DNA of 64,000 nt, taken from assembly GCF_018704125.1 (NCBI RefSeq), contig NZ_JAGTIS010000006.1, forward strand, positions 124,001 through 188,000, read 5' to 3'. The notes below the pieces were generated by a model. It saw nothing but the letters and a program-made list of their open reading frames with translations, ran no database searches and was not told where the DNA came from. Shown here piece by piece: positions 54,356 to 63,134 of the stretch (position 1 is the first letter of the stretch; each line of letters opens with the position of its first letter). A program made the translations under genes and the position numbers. This stretch comes from Metapseudomonas boanensis. Lineage in GTDB: Bacteria; Pseudomonadota; Gammaproteobacteria; Pseudomonadales; Pseudomonadaceae.

Positions 54356-54904
54356 CTAGTGCTTCTCCAGCTCGGCTTCGACGGCCTGGAGCAGGCGGGG
54401 ATCGTCCGCCGCCACGTCTGGAGCGAAGCGACCGATCACCTGCCCGTCACGGCTGACCAGGAACTTCTCGAAGTTCCACAGCACCGCCGGTGCTGGCGTG
54501 GGATCTATGCCGTAGCCTTTGAGGCGCTCGCGCATCGGGCCTTCGCCGATGGTGTGCGGTTGCGCCTTGGTCAGCAGCCGGTACAGCGGGTGGCGATCTT
54601 CGCCGGTCACCGTGATCTTGGAGAACAGGGGAAACTGGACGGCGTAGTTCAGGCTGCAGAACGCCTTGATCTCCTCGTCGCTACCCGGCTCCTGCTCCCT
54701 GAAGTCGTTGGCCGGGAACCCCAGTACCTCAAGCCCGGCTTCACGCTTGTCCTCGTAGAGCTTCTCCAGGCCCTCGTACTGCGGGGTGAGCCCGCACTTG
54801 GAGGCGACGTTCACCACCAGCAGCACCTTGCCCTTGAAGCGGTCGAGCGTCAGGGAAGTGCCTTCGATGGTCTTGAGCGGGATGTCGTAGATCGTCTGGG
54901 TCAT
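54356..54904 (-). CDS. Glutathione peroxidase (Cys type)
   Basis: 182 residues from MTQTIYDIPLKTIEG. It shows VLLVVNVASKCGLTPQY with peroxidatic Cys, GFPANDFREQEPGSDEEIKAFC with the conserved Gln region, and WNFEKFLVSRDGQVIGRFAP with the conserved Trp. These cytosolic enzymes reduce peroxides with glutathione or thioredoxin. The gene directly follows the SDR at 54949 on the same strand with a 44-nt gap. Confidence 0.9.
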   Translation of the reverse strand: MTQTIYDIPLKTIEGTSLTLDRFKGKVLLVVNVASKCGLTPQYEGLEKLYEDKREAGLEVLGFPANDFREQEPGSDEEIKAFCSLNYAVQFPLFSKITVTGEDRHPLYRLLTKAQPHTIGEGPMRERLKGYGIDPTPAPAVLWNFEKFLVSRDGQVIGRFAPDVAADDPRLLQAVEAELEKH

Positions 54905-54948
54905 GCCGTTCTGCTCCTTGCGGTTGGGGAAAAGGGGGAGGGTCACTC

Positions 54949-55791
54949 TCAAGCGTTTTCGTTGCGCTTGCGAGCGGCTTCCGCGAAATCGCGCTTTAGG
55001 GTCGGGAAATAGGCGATCTGCCCGCCCATTCCGCCGCTGATGTCAATGGAAGCGGCGCTGATGAAGCTGGCGTACTCACTGGCCAGGAACAGGGCCATGC
55101 CGGCGATGTCCTCGGGCTTGCCGAAGCGGCCGAGCGGCACCACCTTGAGTACCATCTCGTTGAACTCCTCGCGGCTCACGCCTGGGGGCATCTCCTTGTA
55201 GTGGCGGTCCCACTGTCCGGTGTCGATCCAGCCCATGTTCAGGCTGTTAACCAGGATATTGTCCCTGGCCAGGGACATGCCCAGCGAGCGTGAGAGGGCG
55301 ATGCAGGAAGCGCGGTTGATCACCGAGGGAATTCCGTCCGGGGTGGGGATGCTGCCGGCGAGAGCGTTGATTTCGATGATCCTGCCCCAGCGCTGTGCGC
55401 GCATGTGTGGGACCACCGCCTGAACGAAGCGGAAGTGGCCCATCTGCAGGATATTGGCGTGGGCAAGAATGTCCTCGGGCGTCAACGTATCAAGGTTGCC
55501 ACCCTTGCCTTGGCCTGCATTGTTCACGAGCACATCGACGCCACCCCAGGCTTCTACCACTTCGTCGACGAAGCTTTTCACCCCGGTGGTGTCCGTTACG
55601 TCAACGGCGCGCGCGATGACGTCCATTGCGGAGCCTTCAAGGGACTTCCCCTCCGCTGATATTGCGTCTTCGCTCCGGGCGCAAATGGCCACTCTCGCAC
55701 CTTCTGCAGCAAAAGCCTGAGCGATTGCTCGGCCGATGCCTCGTGAAGCGCCAGTTACGATTACTCGCTTCCCTCTGAGGTCAATGTTCAT
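54949..55791 (-). CDS. SDR-family protein lacking the usual YxxxK
   Basis: 280 residues. The cofactor part is normal (TGASRGIGRAIAQAFAAEGARV, NNAGQGKGG). At the catalytic position, where a classical SDR has Y-x-x-x-K, it reads GIPSVINRASCIALSRSL: Tyr is Ile and Lys is Ser. The C-terminal FISAASIDISGGMGGQ is typical. It may bind NAD(P) without standard catalysis or use another mechanism. A 27-bp dyad lies 108 nt upstream of its ATG; it is divergent from DUF1302 copy 2. Confidence 0.8.
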   Translation of the reverse strand: MNIDLRGKRVIVTGASRGIGRAIAQAFAAEGARVAICARSEDAISAEGKSLEGSAMDVIARAVDVTDTTGVKSFVDEVVEAWGGVDVLVNNAGQGKGGNLDTLTPEDILAHANILQMGHFRFVQAVVPHMRAQRWGRIIEINALAGSIPTPDGIPSVINRASCIALSRSLGMSLARDNILVNSLNMGWIDTGQWDRHYKEMPPGVSREEFNEMVLKVVPLGRFGKPEDIAGMALFLASEYASFISAASIDISGGMGGQIAYFPTLKRDFAEAARKRNENA

Positions 55792-56189
55792 ACGTTCTCC
55801 TTGCTAGTAGACGGGGTCGCCACCTCAACGGCAGCGCTGATGCGGGTTTGGCACGGGCACTAAGCTGGCCGCCCCCGGTCGCCATGGGAAAGCTTGTGTT
55901 GAACATAAAACAGCAATGTGTTTAATTTGTCGAGCCGCGCATCAGCTTGGATGCATGCGTACCCAAGCAGAAGTGCACAAGGACGGGGAGGGCAGTAACG
56001 ATTCTGTATATGGAATTGCAATCTGTATCTGGAATTGGTGGGTTTTATCGGCTAGTCTAGGCTTCACGCAAAACGGAACGGTTTCTCAGTTCCTGTGCAG
56101 ATGGTCGATCCATTCCTTGGGCGTGCCTGGTCTGGAATGGAGTGGTTTTCCCTTTTAAGCATCTGAAAATAAAAATAAAAGGATCTCAA
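55792..56189. other. Divergent intergenic region upstream of DUF1302 copy 2
   Basis: 398 nt between the divergent SDR and DUF1302 genes. It contains the dyad at 55899-55925. A frame at 55916-56158 is open for 80 codons but has no family resemblance or ribosome site, so I do not call a gene. Promoters for both flanking units must lie here. Confidence 0.4.
55899..55925. promoter_or_regulatory. 27-bp dyad, site 3 (TTGAACA-N13-TGTTTAA)
   Basis: Arms 55899-55905 and 55919-55925 with a 13-nt spacer, between divergent SDR and DUF1302 genes. Arms match the site-1 consensus in 13 of 14 positions when compared with TTGAACA/TGTTCAA. Confidence 0.6.
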
Positions 56190-57860
56190 ATGAACGTGAT
56201 GAAACAGCTAGGCGATTGGCCGTTTGTACGCAGCAGTTTGGCTCTTGTAGTCATGGGCTGCAGTGGCGGGATCGCAGCGATGGAATTCGATGTCGGAAAT
56301 CCGGATCTGCGCCTGCGGTGGGACAATACGGTGCGCTACAACCTGGGCTTCCGAATGGAGGATCAGGACAAGAAGATCATGAACAACCCGAACTTCGATG
56401 AGTCCGACGGGAAGTTCGATAAGGGCGACATTGTTACCAATCGCCTCGATCTGTTGACCGAGCTCGACTTGTCCTATCGGCAGGATTTCGGTGGACGTGT
56501 CAGTGCCGCCGGCTGGTATGACGACGCCTATCACAGCCACTCCGTGGAAAGTAACGTTCCCGGCTTCTCAACCAGCTACAACAGGGATCGCTACAGCTCC
56601 GAGGTGGCACGCTACACCAACGGCCCTTCTGGCGAGATCCTTGATGCGTTTCTCTGGACCAACTTCAGTCTCGGTGCGACTCCCGTCAACCTGAAGGCGG
56701 GTCGCCACGCAGTGTTCTGGGGTGAAGGCCTACTGTTTGGGGCTCACGCAGTTTCCTATTCGCAGGCTCCGACGGATGGGGTTAAGGCAGTTACCAGTCC
56801 TGGTATCGAGACCAAGGAAGTCTTCTTGCCGATCGGTCAGGTTTCCGCCAAAGCCCAGGTGACCGACTCGTTGTCTGTCGCTGCTCAGTATTTCTATGAA
56901 TGGGATAACACTCGTTTCCCTTACGGGGGGACCTTTTTCGGTGCTGCCGACCCGTTCTTCGAGGGGCCTGACCGACTGCCGGCCGCTCCAGGTTTCAACC
57001 TCAATCATGTCTCGTCGAAGCGCGGCCGGGACGGTGAGAACTGGGGCCTTATGGCCAAGCTGAATGTGGAGTCCATTGAGACAACGTTCGGTGCTTACTA
57101 TCGCCAGTTCGACGATTATCAACCTTGGCTTTCCCCTCAGATCAACTTGGCTGCGGGTGAGTACCGGCTGGTTTATCCCCGTGACGTGAAGCTGTATGGT
57201 CTGAGCTTCTCCAGGGCCATTGCCACTGTCGCAGTTGGGGCAGAGCTTTCGTATCGAAAGGACGGTGCGCTCAACGCCACCGGTGTGAGCCTTCTGGATG
57301 ACGAAGGCCCGCGTGGTGACACCATTCATTTCGTGGCGAACGCTGTATATGGCGTACCGCGCAACTTCATTGCGGACAACGCCACTCTGGTGGCTGAGTT
57401 CGCGTACAGTCATTTGGACAAAGTGACCTCTCACGAAGAACTGTACAAAGGCGAAGGCTTCGCCGGCTGTACGGATCTCCGGACCCCCAGAATTCCTGGA
57501 TCCGGCAACAAGTCCGATGGATGCTCGACTCGTGATTACTACGCCATTGCGGTGAACTACACGCCGCAGTACGTGGAAATTCTGCCGTCATGGACTCTGG
57601 ATGTGCCCTTCACCGTGAACTACGGCCTGCATGGCAACGCGGCGAGCGCTGGTGGAGGTGCCGAGGGTGCTCTCTCCTGGTCTGTCGGAGCCAAGATGAC
57701 CTATCGGCAGGAGCATGAGTTCAGCGTGCGCTACGCCGATACTTCTGCACAGGAAAAAAATGTGCTCAATGCCAACGGGGACAGGATGGTCAACGGCAAT
57801 GGCAACGTCGGAGGGACAGACCGTGGCTGGCTGACCTTCACTTACAAAACCTCCTTTTAA
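56190..57860 (+). CDS. DUF1302-family outer-membrane-type protein, copy 2
   Basis: 556 residues with an N-terminal export signal (cleavage near GGIAA). The mature protein starts with MEFDVGNPDLRLRWDNTVRYNLG and ends LTFTYKTSF with a terminal aromatic, as in outer-membrane barrels. It is clearly paralogous to the protein at 43220 (NFDESDGKFDKGDIVTNRLDLLTE against YDESDSKFDRGDVVTNRLDLMSE). DUF1329 copy 2 follows by 24 nt, then YCF48 and RND genes, the fuller version of this module. Confidence 0.84.
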   Translation: MNVMKQLGDWPFVRSSLALVVMGCSGGIAAMEFDVGNPDLRLRWDNTVRYNLGFRMEDQDKKIMNNPNFDESDGKFDKGDIVTNRLDLLTELDLSYRQDFGGRVSAAGWYDDAYHSHSVESNVPGFSTSYNRDRYSSEVARYTNGPSGEILDAFLWTNFSLGATPVNLKAGRHAVFWGEGLLFGAHAVSYSQAPTDGVKAVTSPGIETKEVFLPIGQVSAKAQVTDSLSVAAQYFYEWDNTRFPYGGTFFGAADPFFEGPDRLPAAPGFNLNHVSSKRGRDGENWGLMAKLNVESIETTFGAYYRQFDDYQPWLSPQINLAAGEYRLVYPRDVKLYGLSFSRAIATVAVGAELSYRKDGALNATGVSLLDDEGPRGDTIHFVANAVYGVPRNFIADNATLVAEFAYSHLDKVTSHEELYKGEGFAGCTDLRTPRIPGSGNKSDGCSTRDYYAIAVNYTPQYVEILPSWTLDVPFTVNYGLHGNAASAGGGAEGALSWSVGAKMTYRQEHEFSVRYADTSAQEKNVLNANGDRMVNGNGNVGGTDRGWLTFTYKTSF

Positions 57861-57884
57861 TAATTCCAAGAGCGGAGACTGGCT

Positions 57885-59252
57885 ATGAAACTCCAACTCG
57901 CTTTGAGCCTTGCCTTAAGTGGACTGTCTGTATGTGCTTTTGCTGCTGTCAGTTCGGAAGAAGCTGCCGAACTGGGTAAATCGCTGACGCCTTGGGGAGC
58001 TATCCAGGCCGGCAATGCAGACGGGACAATTCCTGCCTACGAAGGCGGCCTCCGCCAGGCTCCGCCCGGTTTCAAGCCGGACAGCGGATTTTGGGTTGAT
58101 CCGTTCAAGGACGAGAAGCCCCTGTTCCGGATCGATGCGAAGAATGCAGATCAGTACGCTGACAAGCTGAGTGAAGGTCAGAAGGAGCTGCTGAAGAAGA
58201 ATCCTGATACCTGGTACATGGATGTTTATCCGAGCCACCGCACCACTGCCTATCCACAGGAAGTGGTGGAGGCTACTCTGCGCAACGCTACCGGTTGCCA
58301 GATTCAGAAGGACGGCTTGGCAGTTGATCCAGCCTGTCGTGGTGGCTTGCCGTTCCCGATCCCCAAGAATGGTAACGAGGTGATCTGGAATCAGCAGCTG
58401 CGATACAAGATCGGTCCCGGTTACTCCACCACCAAGTCGTCCAACAGTTGGGTGATCGACAGCAATGGTCAGGTAACCAAGACTGCGGAGCAGGCGACCT
58501 TCGAGGAAACCCCGTACTACCAGGTCAGTCTGTCTGATCGTGATCCGCAGATGTATGCCCGTGTGTTCTCCCTGAACAATTTTCCCGCGCGGCGCTCTGG
58601 AGAAGTCATCGTTTTGAATGACTACCTCGATCCGACGTCCAAGCCACGGCGCTCTTTCAGCTACACCCCGGGTCAACGCAGGGTCAAGCTGGCTCCTGAG
58701 TTCGCCTTCGATACCCCGGTTGCCAGCCAGGGTGGCGTGACTCTGTTCGATGAGCTCCAGATGTTCTCCGGTAGCCAATCCCGCTTCGACTACAAGCTGA
58801 TTGGCCGTAAGGAAATGTATATCCCCTACAACGCCTACAAGTTCTACTTCGATTGCAAGCAGGACGAGCAATTCCAAAAGAGCCACGCCAATCCAGCTTG
58901 CGAGCGCTGGGAGCTGCACCGTGTCTGGGTGGTCGAGGCCACACTCAAACCGGGTCAACGTCACGTCTACAGCAAACGCACCTACTACCTGGACGAAGAC
59001 ACTTTCGGCATCGGCCTGTATGACGCCTGGGACAAGAGCGGTGCGCTGTATCGTTCGATCTTCCTGAGTGGTGTGCAGCTGTACGACAAGAATATTCCCT
59101 ACAACGTGAAGAACGTTGTGTATGACTTCAACAAGGGGATGTGGGCGTTGCTTAACGATGCTTTGAAGGGTGGCTACTGGTTCTCCAGCAAGGCATACAG
59201 CGAGCGTGAGATGAACCCGGAAGCGATTGTCTCGCGGGTAACCCAGCGCTGA
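57885..59252 (+). CDS. DUF1329-family exported protein, copy 2
   Basis: 455 residues with a signal peptide (cleavage near CAFA). Family landmarks include LTPWGAIQAGNADGTIPAYEGGL, FSYTPGQRRVKLAPEFAFDTP, CERWELHRVWVVEATLKPGQ and YYLDEDTFGIGLYDAWDKSGA. It shares its whole length with the protein at 44991. A periplasmic carrier or lipoprotein-sorting-like role for the module substrate is inferred from the LolA-like fold of the family. Confidence 0.84.
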   Translation: MKLQLALSLALSGLSVCAFAAVSSEEAAELGKSLTPWGAIQAGNADGTIPAYEGGLRQAPPGFKPDSGFWVDPFKDEKPLFRIDAKNADQYADKLSEGQKELLKKNPDTWYMDVYPSHRTTAYPQEVVEATLRNATGCQIQKDGLAVDPACRGGLPFPIPKNGNEVIWNQQLRYKIGPGYSTTKSSNSWVIDSNGQVTKTAEQATFEETPYYQVSLSDRDPQMYARVFSLNNFPARRSGEVIVLNDYLDPTSKPRRSFSYTPGQRRVKLAPEFAFDTPVASQGGVTLFDELQMFSGSQSRFDYKLIGRKEMYIPYNAYKFYFDCKQDEQFQKSHANPACERWELHRVWVVEATLKPGQRHVYSKRTYYLDEDTFGIGLYDAWDKSGALYRSIFLSGVQLYDKNIPYNVKNVVYDFNKGMWALLNDALKGGYWFSSKAYSEREMNPEAIVSRVTQR

Positions 59253-59371
59253 TATCTGCTGCTTGCCCGCGCGGACTGGGAGGTCCGTGTGGGCAGGTAA
59301 GCTGAAATGGGCCGCAAGGGCGCATCGTTGAGTGCCCGCTGCGTCCCACCCTGCGGTTGAGGATAAAAACA

Positions 59372-60517
59372 ATGATTAGCCCGGGCCTTGACGTAATTCA
59401 TTCGCTGCTCCGTCGTGCGATCGTGGGATTGCCCCGTCGATCGTTCAGCACAGCGTTGTTGTTCTCACTGCTGCTGCCTGTTTCTGCCTTTGCTGAGCAA
59501 GTCTCGGGCACCGATTCGTTACGGGAGCCTGCGCAGATCCTTGATTCGCGCATGCCTGCGCCGGTGATAGGTATTGCTCGAGCTGGCAAAGCCTTGGTCA
59601 GCGTTGGGCCACGCGGTCTTATCCAACGTTCTGAAGATGGTGGCAAGTCCTGGCGGCAGGTGCCCAGTCCGGTATCCAGCGATTTGGTCCAGGTGCGTTT
59701 CAGTGATGCGTTGAATGGATGGGTCGTTGGTCACGATTCAGTATTGCTACATACCGCCGACGGCGGCGCCAGCTGGAAAGTACAACTTGATGGGCGCAGT
59801 GTGCTTGCGCTGCTGCAGGATCAGTACGGTCGTCGCGCCAATGCAGGCGATCAAGTAGCTGACGACATGCTTCGCGAAATCAATCTTGCGATGAGCACTT
59901 CCGCAACACCCGATGTGTTGGCCGCTCCTTTCCTCGATGTGCTGTTCGATGATAACGGCAACGGCTTCGTAGTCGGTGCATTCGGCATGATCTTGCACAG
60001 TCGGGACGCTGGTACGACCTGGGAACCCTGGGTCGACCGTACCTCCAACGAACGACGCATGCATCTGTACGGACTGGCTGAGCGAGAAGGCGTCTTCTAT
60101 GTCAGCGGGGAACAGGGTTTGTTGATGCGTCTTGATTCCCAGACACAGCGCTTCGTGACCCTGGAAACCCCGTACACAGGAACCTATTTCGGCGTCAGGT
60201 CCTTCGACGGCTTGCTGTTGGTGTATGGCCTGCGCGGCAATTTATTTGTCAGTCGAGATAACGCCCTGCACTGGCAAAAGATCGAGACCGGGCTGAAATC
60301 CAGCATCGTCGATGTTGTGGAGCAGGGCGGTGAGTTGCTTGTCGTCAGCCAGGGTGGACAGATGGTGTCGCTCAATCAGCACAACCTCGGTATCACCTCG
60401 CTGCAGCCCGCAGAGATCGGCGAAATTTACGCGGCAAGCTATTCCGGCGAGGCCGGCATGCTGGTTGTGACTCAGTTCTCCGGCGCCAAGCTTGTCGACA
60501 TCACCAGCGCAGAGTGA
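59372..60517 (+). CDS. YCF48-related exported beta-propeller protein
   Basis: 381 residues with a signal peptide (ALLFSLLLPVSAFA). The mature part contains repeated YCF48/BNR-like blades (VSVGPRGLIQRSEDGGKSWRQV, GWVVGHDSVLLHTADGGASWKV, GFVVGAFGMILHSRDAGTTWEPW, VRSFDGLLLVYGLRGNLFVSRDNALHWQ). YCF48 proteins in this gene order accompany RND transporters of the MMPL type. A periplasmic adaptor or assembly factor is likely. The RND gene begins at its stop codon. Confidence 0.82.
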   Translation: MISPGLDVIHSLLRRAIVGLPRRSFSTALLFSLLLPVSAFAEQVSGTDSLREPAQILDSRMPAPVIGIARAGKALVSVGPRGLIQRSEDGGKSWRQVPSPVSSDLVQVRFSDALNGWVVGHDSVLLHTADGGASWKVQLDGRSVLALLQDQYGRRANAGDQVADDMLREINLAMSTSATPDVLAAPFLDVLFDDNGNGFVVGAFGMILHSRDAGTTWEPWVDRTSNERRMHLYGLAEREGVFYVSGEQGLLMRLDSQTQRFVTLETPYTGTYFGVRSFDGLLLVYGLRGNLFVSRDNALHWQKIETGLKSSIVDVVEQGGELLVVSQGGQMVSLNQHNLGITSLQPAEIGEIYAASYSGEAGMLVVTQFSGAKLVDITSAE

Positions 60518-60552
60518 GCCAGCCGTCGCAGACCTCCAAAGAGAATGAAGAA

Positions 60553-63054
60553 ATGGTAGAGCAGAAATACAACAGCGGAATGCCGGTGGTTCCGGACCTC
60601 AAGGACTTTGACATGTCGTCCGGCGGGTTCTTTGAACGGGTGATCTTTAACAACCGCATTCTGGTGATCGTTGCCTGTTTGCTCGCTACTGTGGTGCTCG
60701 GTTTCTTCGCGACTCGACTGCAGGTCAATGCCAGCTTCGAGAAGATGATTCCGAGCTCCAGCCCTTACATCAAGAACTATCTGGCCTACAAGAGCGAGCT
60801 GCCGGGACTGGGCAATAGCATTCGCGTGGTGGTCGAGAACAAGCAAGGTGATATCTACAACCCGGACTACCTGCTCGCCTTACAGAAAGTCAACGACACG
60901 CTCTACCTAATTCCCGGCGTCGACCGGTCGTGGATGAAGTCGCTGTGGATGCCCATCGTTCGCTGGAAAGAGGTGACGGAGGAGGGCGTCGAGGGTGGTG
61001 CCGTGATGCCTGCCGACTACGACGGGAGCGAAGCCTCGATTAGTGCCCTGCGTCGTAATATTGCTCGCGCCGGCATCATCGGAGGCCTAGTGGCCAATGA
61101 CGGCCGCTCCAGCATGATCGTCGCGCCCCTGCTAGATACCAACCCTCAGACTGGGGAGCCGCTCAACTATGGCGAATTCTCCAGGCAGCTTGAAGAACAG
61201 TTGCGCTCAATGGAGAGCGACAAGATTGGTATCCACATCGTCGGTTTCAGCAAGCTGGTTGGTGATCTGATCGACGGGCTCTACGCCGTCATGTTGTTCT
61301 TCGGCGCTTCTGTGATCATCGCCGCAGTGTTCGTTTATCTCTATACCCGCTGCCTGAGAAGTACTCTGCTGCTAGTCGGCATTGCCGTAGCAGGCGTGGT
61401 CTGGTTGCTCGGTCTGATGCAGTTGCTCGGCTATGAACTGGACCCTTACTCGATTTTGGTGCCGTTCCTGATCTTCGCCATAGGTGTTTCCCATGGCACC
61501 CAGAAGATGAATGGGATCCTGCAGGACATCGGTCGCGGCACACACAAGTATGTCGCCGCGCGCTATACCTTCCGCCGCCTGTTCCTCACAGGGCTAACGG
61601 CCCTGCTGTGCAACATCGTTGGGTTCGCGGTTCTGGTAATCATCGATATTCCGGTGATTCGTGATCTCGCGCTGACAACCAGCATTGGTGTGGCCGTGTT
61701 GATCTTCACCAAGCTGCTGTTGATTCCTGTGGCGCTCTCCTATATCGGCGTAAGCAAAAAGGCGGCGCGTATCGCTATCGAGAAGGATCGCGCTGGCGAG
61801 GAGAATCGCGGTTTCCTGGGGCACGTCTGGCATGGTCTCGATCGGTTTACTGAGCGCCGTTGGGCGACAGCAGTGATCGCACTATCTCTGGGTGTTACTG
61901 CGATTGGCAGCGTGGTCATGCTGGATCTCAAGGTTGGTGACCTTGATCCGGGGGCTCCGGAGCTACGCCCAGAATCACGCTATAACCGTGATAACGCTTA
62001 CATTACCGCGCACTACGGGCTTTCCAGCGACCAGTTCGTAGTGATTATGAAAACCAGCGAAGACAGCTGCCGTCTTTACCAGTCGTTGCAAACAATGGAC
62101 AAACTGGCTTGGCAGTTGCGTCAGACCGAGGGTGTACAGACCACTAACTCACTTGCCGAAACGGTGCGCTTCATCACTGCGGGGATGGCTGAGGGTAGTG
62201 GTAAGTGGCTGACCATCAGTCGTGATCAGGCGATCACCAACTCGTCGGTGGATGCCGCAATGATTTCGGCACCAGGTATCACTAACCAGAAGTGCTCAGT
62301 GACCCCGCTTATTGCCTATCTGGCGGACCATAAGGCCGATACGCTCAACCGGGTACTCAAGGTCACCGAAGATTTCGCCGCGCAACACAATACCGCCGCG
62401 GAATCTGAGCAGCCGTTGGAGTTCCTCCTGGCTGCCGGTAACGCCGGCATCGAGGCTGCGACCAACATTGAGGTTGAGAAGGGCATCGTCACCATGTATC
62501 TCGCGGTATACGGTGCCACGGCGCTGCTCTGCCTGCTGACCTTCCGCAGTTGGCGGGCCACTGTTGTCGCACTGATTCCGCTCCTTATGACCACAATCAT
62601 CTGCAAGGCGCTGATGGTCTGGCTAGGTATTGGCTTGAAGGTGGCCACATTGCCAGTAATTGCAGTAGGCGTTGGCGTCGGCGTCGACTACGCGCTCTAT
62701 TTGCTCAGCGTGCAGTTGGCTGTCCAGGAGCGTGGCGGCAGCTTGGCCGTGGCCTACCGGCGCTCGCTCGATTTTACGGGCAGGGTTGTGGCGCTCATAG
62801 GCTTGACGATGGCCGCAGGCGTCGTCACTTGGGCCTGGTCGCCCATCAAGTTCCAGGCCGACATGGGAATACTGCTGACCTTCATGTTCCTCTGGAACAT
62901 GCTCGGGGCGCTGGTACTGATTCCCGCATTGTCACACTTCCTGCTCAACCCCAAGACCACTGCAACATCGCCTGAAGCTGCGCGAGGCGAGAAGGTCGCA
63001 GGCTCTGTGGAGCAGGGCAAGCGAGTGAATACCCAAGCGGTCACCGCACATTAG
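60553..63054 (+). CDS. RND-superfamily (MMPL-type) transporter
   Basis: 833 residues with two repeated halves, each with one membrane helix, a large periplasmic loop and a group of five or six further helices (SSD/MMPL-like segments near residues 245-400 and 660-800). Landmarks are VLIFTKLLLIPVALSYIGVSKK and VGVGVGVDYALYLLSVQLAVQE. These carriers export or translocate hydrophobic molecules or lipids. With DUF1302, DUF1329 and YCF48 it forms a four-gene envelope module. ATG 60553 is preferred; a GTG at 60514 overlapping the upstream stop would add 13 residues. Confidence 0.85.
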   Translation: MVEQKYNSGMPVVPDLKDFDMSSGGFFERVIFNNRILVIVACLLATVVLGFFATRLQVNASFEKMIPSSSPYIKNYLAYKSELPGLGNSIRVVVENKQGDIYNPDYLLALQKVNDTLYLIPGVDRSWMKSLWMPIVRWKEVTEEGVEGGAVMPADYDGSEASISALRRNIARAGIIGGLVANDGRSSMIVAPLLDTNPQTGEPLNYGEFSRQLEEQLRSMESDKIGIHIVGFSKLVGDLIDGLYAVMLFFGASVIIAAVFVYLYTRCLRSTLLLVGIAVAGVVWLLGLMQLLGYELDPYSILVPFLIFAIGVSHGTQKMNGILQDIGRGTHKYVAARYTFRRLFLTGLTALLCNIVGFAVLVIIDIPVIRDLALTTSIGVAVLIFTKLLLIPVALSYIGVSKKAARIAIEKDRAGEENRGFLGHVWHGLDRFTERRWATAVIALSLGVTAIGSVVMLDLKVGDLDPGAPELRPESRYNRDNAYITAHYGLSSDQFVVIMKTSEDSCRLYQSLQTMDKLAWQLRQTEGVQTTNSLAETVRFITAGMAEGSGKWLTISRDQAITNSSVDAAMISAPGITNQKCSVTPLIAYLADHKADTLNRVLKVTEDFAAQHNTAAESEQPLEFLLAAGNAGIEAATNIEVEKGIVTMYLAVYGATALLCLLTFRSWRATVVALIPLLMTTIICKALMVWLGIGLKVATLPVIAVGVGVGVDYALYLLSVQLAVQERGGSLAVAYRRSLDFTGRVVALIGLTMAAGVVTWAWSPIKFQADMGILLTFMFLWNMLGALVLIPALSHFLLNPKTTATSPEAARGEKVAGSVEQGKRVNTQAVTAH

Positions 63055-63134
63055 TAAACCAACGTACAGACGAAGGCATCAGCCGATCCCAGCGGTCGGG
63101 CTTGTGCCGTGGCTAGCAATTGGAGGGAAGTCAG

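Noticed and set aside
55916..56158. 80-codon open frame upstream of DUF1302 copy 2
   Set aside because: It begins inside the right arm of the dyad, has no ribosome site and no recognisable motif.
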